Below are positions 56,120 through 64,000 of a stretch of DNA of 64,000 bases, piece by piece. Made by a program: the position numbers and the translations under genes. The stretch's first letter is position 1; every line of letters starts with the position of its first letter. Under the pieces are notes generated by a model. It had not been told where the DNA came from. It worked only from the letters and a program-made list of their open reading frames with translations, and did no database searches. The DNA is from Amphiura filiformis (Eukaryota; Echinodermata; Ophiuroidea; Amphilepidida; Amphiuridae). The DNA is taken from assembly GCF_039555335.1 (NCBI RefSeq), contig NC_092640.1, positions 41,531,099 to 41,595,098 on the forward strand. Reading direction: 5' to 3'.

Positions 56120-57440
56120 TACGAGGGGCAGTCAGTATGTAATAAGAGTTGACTCGTGACGTCATATGTGGATTGTTTTCATGGCATTTCTCAATGATTA
56201 CATAAAAACTGTACCTTTATCTTTCAAACAACACATGTAAAATTTATATCACAAACATGATTACGTAACAGCATTAGCATAAATTCAGTGATCTAGAGTC
56301 ACCTGCTGAAATTGAGTCGTTTTTGTTAAGGGAAATAAGAGGCTGAAATGAGGTATTGTTGTATTTTTTATATTTTCTCGGGAATTACAGTATGGAGAAT
56401 GCTGCCTTTTGAAACAGTAATAGAACACAAACTACCAATTCATTAAACCATGTTTGTTGGGCTCTAAAGGTTTTAGTTTATTTAAAATACGTGGTCAAAT
56501 ATGTCTTATTTTTGACAAAAACAAGGCTTTTCTGTCTATAAAAATCTTGATATTGCCACAAAAAAAAAACCGCGGAAAGTTTTTTTGCCAGTTCTGTTGA
56601 CTAATCTCCAAACATTAAAACGGGAGTCTCCCTAGAAAATATTTGAATCTGTGATTAAAATATAACTGTTATTCTACTATGGTTACATTTATACAAAAAG
56701 TAGTGGAACAGAGAGAGAAAAAGAGAGAGAGAGGCCATCTTTTGAATGAGAAATTTATTTTTAAAACTTTTCTGTTCATTTCAGGTTGAGATCATCCATA
56801 AAAATTCATATGAAAATTAAAATTTTCACAGCATTTTGTAATATTTTAGGCCCTATTTACATGGAATTTGACAAATTTTCGTGCATTTCCAGCATGTTGT
56901 ATCGGTCATCCTACCTTTTTGTTTGATTTGCACCAGTTATCATCGCACTGAGTACCAGCTCTCACACGTGACCAGTCATTACATTTTAATCTGTTTCATT
57001 TTGGAGATAATTAACGTCATTTGTAATAAGTGCTTTTTCATTTTCGCCATTTTTGCAGAATAATTTTGCTTCCATTCAAGCCCTAAAGTTGTTTAAGTTA
57101 CCAGACGTCACATTTCCACCCAAGTTTAATGCAAGTCTCATATTTTACCAAAATGCCCAAAACTAGCCATATGCACCTTGTACTTTTGCTGTTCTTGGAC
57201 AACACGTGTCTTTGCTGTAATTTAAAAGGCCCGCCTTTTTGCGTGATTTTGCAGTGTCCCTAGTCTATTGATGTTATGCTAATGCTGTTACGTAATCATG
57301 TGTGCTATATAATTTTACATGTGTTGTTTGAAAGACAAAGGTAGGCCTACAGTGTTTATGTAATCATTGAGAAATGCCATGAAAACAATCCACATATGAC
57401 GTCACGAGTCAACTCTTATTATATACTGAATACCCTCGTA
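56120..57440. mobile_element. 1.3-kb non-autonomous DNA element with ~170-bp terminal inverted repeats
   Basis: Left end tacgaggggcagtcagtatg, right end catactgaa-type ..taccctcgta; inner words gagttgactcgtgacgtcat and atgacgtcacgagtcaactc are exact reverse complements, as are catgattacgtaacagcatt and aatgctgttacgtaatcatg. The interior has no transposase-like frame. Confidence 0.88.
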
Positions 57441-57464
57441 TGTTTTGCTTTATGTTATATGAAA

Positions 57465-57900
57465 TTGAGTCCAGTTTAGAGCACGTCTTATAAGCCACAA
57501 TCCTGGAAAAACGGTTGGCGCACTATGGCCGTCTTTTGGCGCATAATTACTGCCTCCATATGCCGGAAAACCCCAAGTTGTCGCAACGTCCGTGAAAGAG
57601 ACCCACCATCATTGAAAGATGGGAAGTAGGTAATGGTGAGATACAGTGGTACTATAGTTTCTCCAAAATTGTAGGTAGCTAGTACAAAATTAAATATGCA
57701 ATTTTACGCCATGTATTTTTCCACTACAGATAAAAATCTTTCGAGATTGGTTCCTTCTTTATTTAGTGAATATCAGGTCTGCTTCATTATATATTGTCTG
57801 AAATTAAGTCCAGTTCAAAGCACATCTTTACGACCCATTAGGTATAAATCTAAATATAACTTTTACTATTTTTCAGTATGGTTCGACTATATTTACAAAT
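57465..57900. repeat. Locally repeated unit, copy near 57.5 kb
   Basis: Has the ordered blocks described at 55500-56110, including a second 'ctgaaattaagtccagttca' at 57798. Confidence 0.65.
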
Positions 57901-57989
57901 ACGTATTTATAAATACGCACGTAACCACCTCCGCGCTGCACAAAAAGCTTGCAGACAGACAGTCTGGAAGAGCCCTTCTACAAGCAGTC

Positions 57990-58070
57990 ACGTTAGCTCA
58001 ATCGATAAGGCTTTCGACTGTGGTGTGAGAGGTTGCGGATTCGAACCCTGGCGGTGCCTACTATTAGGCA
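57990..58070 (+). repeat. tRNA-like SINE head
   Basis: cgttagctcaatcgataagg (A box) and ggattcgaaccctggcggtg (B box) with tRNA-like spacing. The same head as at 14510-14560, but in better condition. The conserved body does not follow here; it occurs alone at 59755-59960. It lacks a clean acceptor stem, so it is not called a functional tRNA. Confidence 0.7.
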
Positions 58071-58193
58071 TGTCACAGTGGCTGCACAATACTTCTGCCA
58101 CACTGTGCATGCAAGCATAACAGTAAATTGAAAAGCGCGCGCATGAAAGTTGTTCAATTTTGGCAAACATCCATGTCGAAAAATTAATTTCCT

Positions 58194-58454
58194 CATATGT
58201 GACCCCTCGGCACAACTGAGCCCGGATGTCGCCAGTGCCACTATTGAGATATGCTCCATCGAACTTAACAATAAACAATAGGAAACAAAGGATTTATTGA
58301 CTGTTTTATTGATTTTTCACTACTCAAATGTCAAGTATTATAGACATGATATACATCATTTTAAAACTAATTTCAAGCAGAATATTTTGGTTGAATATCT
58401 CAAAAATGATGATTGGCGACTTTAGGGCTCAGTTGTGCCGAGGGGTCACATATG
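58194..58454. mobile_element. MITE with ~30-bp terminal inverted repeats
   Basis: catatgtgacccctcggcac at the left and gtgccgaggggtcacatatg at the right, continuing inward with aactgagcc/ggctcagtt. 260 bp, no coding. Confidence 0.9.
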
Positions 58455-58459
58455 TGCTA

Positions 58460-59750
58460 TTTATCACAATTGTTTGAATTTTTGATATATGGTGTGTGAA
58501 ACCTTTCTGTGACTACCATCGGTTTTTTTTAAAATAAATATTGCTTCGTTTAAGAGCTACTACCTGTTTTTATGGATTGTTGAAGATGCATCATAAATCA
58601 ATAAATATAGGCCTTTTGAAAAATCAAGACCTACCACCATTTAGCTGAAATACTAATCTTTCTAAGCATGTAAATTATTTCCGTCGACAACGAATGGCAC
58701 ACTTGAGGAAAACGATCTGAAACAAAACATTTTTTAAGTGAGTTTAAAGGGAGTAATATTCCAAACCACAATAGCTCTAAGCCATTGTGTGTGTCCCAGG
58801 CCACACCATTTTTGTATACGTGGTATAGTAAGAGAGGCTATTCCTTTTAACGTTTCTCTTCCCATGTCAATCCAGATAACAAAATGTTAATTTAAAGTCT
58901 CATTGCAAATGAATTTTTATTTTTACTTTTCGGATTTGGCTTTGAGCAATGGTGACACATACCATATTTACAGAAAAAATGAAAATTCTATTCCAGACAC
59001 CGTCAAAATGTCAAAGTTTGTATTTTTTGTATTATATTAAAGTAATTAACTGCAGATTCTTTACTCAACATCATAGCACGTTCATACTTGACAAATTTAT
59101 GATGAATGAAAAGACTTTCATTAAATAGTGAAAAAAAAAAATTACTCATGCCTAATTTACATAATAATATCATGAATACATAATTAGCTGTAATAAGCTA
59201 ATTTGCATAATTGATTACTTTTTGCGTATTTTTTGTTATCAATTGAAAGAACTTTGTATACATATGTGTGCGAAAAAAACCGCACCCTGATATCATGTAC
59301 GGTTTTCTCTTGGCATCAATTTTGCATATTAATTAGCTGAACTTAGTCATTTTTTCAACTTTAATTTGTCTGCAGATTGGCCGCAATTGCTAAAATAGTA
59401 TATTTGGTTAATTTATTATAATTATTCAATGATAGATTTTTTTAATTTTGTTTTCTTTGACGAAGTCAGAAAAGGTAGGCATTCAACCTGTGATACTTAA
59501 ATTAACGCTGCTTTTTCAAGCAAGTGTCTAAATACACCTTCAAAATCTCAAAATGTGCCAATTTTGACATTATAGCATTTTGTGGCAGATTTGCATTCCA
59601 TTTATGAGCATCTTAAAATTGACACTACATCACAATGCATTGGCCGATTTCAATTCGGTTTTTTGATTTGTGATGCTTTGATAAAGGTCATTCATGTAGA
59701 AACATTAAATAACGTGTTTCTGCTGCCCTTATTTTTGAGGTGATATACCT
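58460..59750. other. AT-rich stretch, no gene recognised
   Basis: No open frame with recognisable content was seen. There are scattered runs such as taattagct/agctaatt near 59155-59215 and 59335. Confidence 0.5.
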
Positions 59751-59754
59751 ACTA

Positions 59755-59960
59755 GTATGCTGTCGTGGAAAAATATTGAGCTAGCTTGATCTTCCCCTGG
59801 TCCTTGAAGTCCCTGAATTGTTGTTTAATGGTTTATGGAATGATGTGGGCCGTAGTGGTCAACGATAACCTGTAAAGTGTGCTGAGGCATTTGGATTAAC
59901 GTCTATATGCGTCGTGCCTGTGCGTAGGGCACTATAAATCACTGCGTTTTTTCGGTTTTT
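59755..59960 (+). repeat. SINE body copy (partner 14570-14850)
   Basis: aaatattgag.tagcttga, cctgaattgttgttta.tggtt, gtagtggtca.cgataacctg and gtgcctgtgcgtagg in the same order as at 14.6-14.85 kb. The tRNA head is missing here. Confidence 0.75.
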
Positions 59961-60083
59961 TTTTACATAGCGGGTGGTATTCCTATACGTTTGTAATGGC
60001 GGTAAACAACGCGAGAATGTGCAGTAAAATTGTCTTTTTGTCCAACTTTGTGATATTATTGTAAACGTTTCCGTCAATTTTTT

Positions 60084-60758
60084 GTTAAAGGCCCATTCAG
60101 TGATTTGCTCATCCGGACGATCGTAAAAATCATCAAAATTCAGATTTTGGTACCTTTGTAATTGGCATAGATGTGCTAACATAGCCTGCTAGTGGTTCGG
60201 TCGAAAGCCGTGTATTTTAAACAAAATAAAGCATTTACATGAATCTGGACTTTTGATACTGACAGTACAAAAAGTCCGACTCGAGATCGAAAGAAGCTCA
60301 CTCTCCACCATACCAACACGCGTTGCGTATTGTTTCTACTACTTATTACATCAGTAGCTACTATTTTAAACAAAATACACAATTTTAACTGTTTTTCATA
60401 TTTGAATTGACCGTTAGTTTGCCTCGGTGACGTTTAATTGCTTATTTTGTTTTCTACTACAAAAATTAAGCGTCTGTTTTAAATCAATTTAGACTCTACT
60501 TCCCCGTGTTAGAAACACTGGACTAGGAAGTTTTCCAGTCGATTGGTGGCGCACTGTACGAAAATCTCGATTTTCTCGAGTCGATCTGAGTTGAAGTAGA
60601 AAACCTTTCTAAAACTTCTGTTTTTGGACTAATTTGTCGATGTATTCAGGGAAAAGTGGTTTAATGAAATTCTGTAGACTTATTCTTTATTTCTAAGCAA
60701 CTCTGACAAATTTCCATTTTTTTAATGTTCCTGTGAAATCACTGAAAGGGCCTTTAAC
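60084..60758. mobile_element. ~675-bp element with inverted ends
   Basis: gttaaaggcccattcagtgat at the left pairs with atcactgaaagggcctttaac at the right. No transposase-like frame. The minus-strand open frames inside have no recognised content. Confidence 0.7.
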
Positions 60759-60959
60759 ATATTAAAAATTCGGAATCGCCCATGTGTAATAATAATTTTG
60801 CTATTCAATTCATTCTTAAATTTGAAGATATTTATCTAAGTTCCTGTCCTTTTCAATGGCATGGGGATTTGGTCACACTTGCTGGCCTTGGTATGTCGTG
60901 CCCATGGGTCACGTGCGTATTTATAAATACGTATTAAAATCGAAGGTAGCTGTTGTTAG

Positions 60960-61300
60960 ATTACCATATGAGTATAGAAGCTTACTGATAAAAGCTTTTA
61001 AGAGTTTGGTATTTAAAGACACTTTGGCGTATCTCTGCCCGCTTCCCATATTCAATATTGAAAAATAAAGCCATGTTCTTACGACGCATTAGGTATAAAT
61101 CTAAATATAAATGTTATTATTGTTTGACTAGGCTACCATATGACTACAGAAGCTTACTGAAAGCTTTTACAGTTGTTAAAGACACTCAGCTCTCATTTGG
61201 TGTATCTCTGTCCCCGCTCCCCATATTCAATGCTGGACAAAGCCATAATTACTGGCAGGTCAGTGGGACCCTCCAACATTGACAGATGGGGAGTGTATTG
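60960..61300. repeat. Locally repeated unit, last copies
   Basis: Two partial copies: 60960-61075 and 61085-61290, each with accatatga.tatagaagcttactga, aaagacactt and ccatattcaat.ttg.a.aaagccat. Degenerate relatives of the blocks at 55.7 kb. Confidence 0.6.
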
Positions 61301-61459
61301 ACCTGGAATTAAGGGGGGGGGGCAGGGGGCACGTCCCCCACTTTTCGGCAAAATGACCCATTTTTGCTGAACCATGAAATGGTATCAGCCTTTATGAGTG
61401 TATCTTACTTACTAAAAAAGTACTTCCTTACTTACAGACTGACTAACCATTTGGTCTAA

Positions 61460-62100
61460 AATGGGCATATCTCAAAATACCACTTAGGTATGACCCCGCG
61501 AGTGGTGTTAAATGAAAGAGAAAAAAATAAAGAATATAGGCCCTAATCAAAATATTTTCCCACCCGGGGTGGCTCTCATAATAAGCCCTGGGTCAATATT
61601 CATATGGGTCCTTTTTATATCTCAAAATGCCAAGAAGGTATGTACCCCCGAGTGGTGTCAAATGAAAGAGAAAAGTAAAGAATATAATAAAAATGATTTC
61701 CCCACCGGGGGTCACACTTCTCATAAGACCCGGGTCAATTTTCCTATTTTGGGTCCTTTTCATATCACGAAATGCCAAAAAGGTGTGACTCCCTGAGTGG
61801 TGTCAAAAGAAAGACAAAAAAGTAAAGAATATAATTGAAATAATTTCCCAATCGGGGGTGACACTCCTCAAAAAACCTGGGTCGATTTTCATAATTGTGG
61901 GTCCTTTTCATATATCTTGAACTGCCAAGAAAATACGACCCCCGAAGTGAAAAAAGAGAAAAAAGTACAAAATATATAATAAAAAATAATTTCCCCACCG
62001 GGGTGATACTGCTTATAAGGCTTAGGTCAACATTCCTTTTTTGGGTCCTACTCATATATCCCAAGAAGGTATGAACCCCCAGGTGACAAATGGTATACCA
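61460..62100. repeat. ~147-bp tandem repeat, about 4.5 units
   Basis: Units begin near tatctcaaaatgcc at about 61468, 61617, 61763, 61912 and 62053, each with aaggtatgacccccgagtgg, gaaagagaaaaaagtaaaga, tttccccaccggggg and ggtcctttt.atat. Minus- and plus-strand open frames are repeat translations. Confidence 0.85.
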
Positions 62101-62242
62101 CAATATATACTGCCGAAGCCTCATGGTTCAGCTTTGGTGCGGTAACCGCTCTAGTTTGTTCTTTTCAGCCACTTTTTGACAATTTTGACATATTTCAAGC
62201 CGGATTGTTGACGGTAATGCATGCTATGCTGTCACGTCAAGG

Positions 62243-62690
62243 CCCGGGGGGCACTTGTATTTCAAGGTGGACACCATGCTCGTGTACGCCTACAAAAACA
62301 AGTAAAAAGGGTTGTGTTTCAGCATTGGGCAAGTACAGCGCTGTACCTGTTTAGGGTGTCAAAAACGCCAAAAATCAGGAAAAAGAGTATACTTTTCCAA
62401 GCAAAATACTTGCTTAGGGTACCAAAGTTTAATAGCAAAATAAAAAAGGATGAAATAGGCTATGTTTGGCTTCTATTAGAACACATCGTAGGGTAAAATA
62501 TTAAGAAACATCAAACTACTAATATTAAACAAGAACCTGAACATGAATTTTACTTTCTTTGTGTTAAAAAAATGTCAAAATACTTGTTTAGGGTATGTTT
62601 TGCACGCGATGAGTAATACTCGTTTAGGGTGCGTTTCAAGAGACCATACATGACCATGTGTCCATATCACGTAATGTAAGTGCCCCCCGG
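62243..62690. repeat. Element bounded by inverted 'ccggggggcactt' ends
   Basis: cccggggggcacttg at the left and aagtgccccccgg at the right. The interior repeats a 'cttgtttagggt' word (62340, 62410, 62580, 62625). No coding recognised. Confidence 0.65.
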
Positions 62691-62699
62691 TAAACGTAA

Positions 62700-63270
62700 A
62701 TGTAAAACCTAAACTAAGAATGTATTATTTCTGATATAGATTAAATCATAAAAGTCGCTAAATTTTCCAACATTGCTGATTAATTTATTTTACATTATTC
62801 ACTGAAATATACACATAATTTAGCATCAGAACTTTTATATCTAGGCCTATTATGTGTCCTTATCCGGACGCCACAACTTTTAGCTACGCCACTGTCTAAC
62901 TAGTCTTTGACAAAGACGCTCGGTGTCAATCACCGAAGGGGGGGTTCGCGCCGAAGAGGCAACCCCTGCCTCCCCCAAATTACGTAAATCACCACTTTTT
63001 GCGGTAATTTTGCGCTAAATAAGTCGATTTTGCCCCATTCACTTCCCCCAATGCCCCCCGAAGTGCCGCCATTGGTAACTCGCAGGTAAGAAACAGTTTC
63101 CCAGTTTGTAACACAAACTACTGATGTCTAAATGGCTTTAAATGGATTTGTTATCAGTTCAAAAAATTAGTAGCAAAATCAGTGATAAATAAGTTGCTGT
63201 TCAAAGTTTAAAAATGAGGTCCTTTTTACTTTTTTTACAGCCCTATATACGGGTTACCCGTGATAATAAG
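62700..63270. other. No gene recognised
   Basis: Contains a C/G-run patch near 62935-63060 and TAGGCCTA at 62842. No coding signal. Confidence 0.45.
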
Positions 63271-63274
63271 CAAC

Positions 63275-63595
63275 AACCAAAAAGTCGATTTTAATTATCT
63301 AAATCAATACATTATTGAAAAATAACACTTTGATTCTACACTTTGAAAATATGCTTGATTTATTGTTGTGAATGAGTTATAGGCCTACGTTTTACAAAAG
63401 TGTTGTTATTTCAGTCCTCTTTACAATATAACTCAAGAACCACAGGACCTACAAAAGTATCTGTGATATTTGAATTCTTCTGCACACTCGCTATGAAATG
63501 ATCAATGCAATGTTTGCCAAAGGTCACTACCATTCGCAAGATGCTGTGAACTACTAAATCGCAACAGTTTAAAATAGTTACTAACCTTAAATAAT
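63275..63595. repeat. Interspersed repeat, copy 2 (first copy 51056-51398)
   Basis: See the entry at 51056. The end of both copies is ttaaaata.tta.taacctta. The minus-strand frame 63411-63599 is not conserved in the other copy. Confidence 0.8.
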
Positions 63596-64000
63596 CCATT
63601 CTATCAATACGGGCCTGTTTGTAATTAGAATTACAGCTGCCAAGTCAGGAAATTATTTTCCCTAATTTTTGGGCAAGGAAAAATGAAATTGCCCACCCAA
63701 TTATTTCGTAAGCACCTTCTGTTACAAAAGATAGTAAATCATTGCGCCCTCAGGTTGAATAATTGTTCTTGTATTATAGAGTTGCATTAATAATTTGAAA
63801 TGAGGGCGGCTGTCACATTGTCAGGTGGATTGTCAGGCGGTACGCGACATATACGAGGCTGACAAAACTACTGGATGAAAGCCCGTTTTAAGTTTGTTGT
63901 CGAGCTCCAACGGTCTTAGAAAACCATATTTTGCTTTCACAGCACAACACATAACGCATTTTTGCTCCAACTTGACTTTCACTTTGCACCGCCACAAACT
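63596..64000. other. Window end, no gene recognised
   Basis: No supported feature. Confidence 0.4.

Noticed and set aside
57990-58070. Functional tRNA gene
   Set aside because: A and B boxes are good, but the acceptor stem does not pair and the same head is attached to a SINE body elsewhere.
60856-61282. Two short plus-strand frames at 60.9 and 61.1 kb with similar endings as paired small genes
   Set aside because: Similarity is due to the locally repeated unit; start sites and lengths are not conserved in the other copies.

Overview
The window looks like nuclear DNA of an invertebrate deuterostome, most likely an echinoderm (lower confidence for class). The reasons are mosaic secreted genes built from EGF, HYR and thrombospondin-1 exons, a giant leucine-rich-repeat rhodopsin-type receptor, a Toll-type TIR gene, CR1/L2-like and other non-LTR retrotransposon tails, tRNA-derived SINEs and a dense population of foldback (inverted-repeat) elements. 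Coding DNA is a small minority of the 64 kb. No prokaryotic or organellar features were seen. Layout: 1-8.4 kb is repeat-rich, with a 42-bp-period minisatellite (1.34-2.50 kb), a tRNA-derived SINE (3.2 kb), a broken protein kinase on the minus strand (4.0-4.7 kb) and a CR1/L2-type reverse transcriptase tail (5.3-6.0 kb). From 8.45 to 39.2 kb lie three tandem, same-strand paralogues (called A, B and C here). Each begins with a short signal-peptide exon and a 5-cysteine exon of unknown family. Each ends with a thrombospondin-1 exon and a last exon encoding a 10-cysteine domain whose core matches plant-type hevein (chitin-binding type 1). Between these ends A has two EGF and two HYR exons, B has one EGF and two HYR exons, and C has neither. 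Every intron is phase 1, so modules can be added or dropped without breaking the frame. Shared intron and 3' flank sequence shows that the unit spread by segmental duplication. From 40 to 49.1 kb a minus-strand gene encodes a receptor of about 1550 residues: signal peptide, roughly 40 or more leucine-rich repeats, a cysteine-rich hinge and a rhodopsin-like membrane region from which TM3 and TM4 appear to be missing. It carries one frameshift in a six-base homopolymer. A deleted partial copy of it lies at 40.9-41.1 kb. At 51.8-52.9 kb the last exon of a Toll-like receptor (LRR C-terminal cap, one membrane helix, TIR) is present with a frameshift between the helix and the TIR domain. From 53 to 64 kb only repeats were recognised. 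Working together: A, B and C look like secreted, possibly glycan-binding defence or matrix proteins. The LRR receptor and the TIR gene are also recognition-type genes, so the window reads as part of a fast-evolving innate recognition neighbourhood. That functional view is inference; the domain architecture and exon phases are read directly from the sequence.
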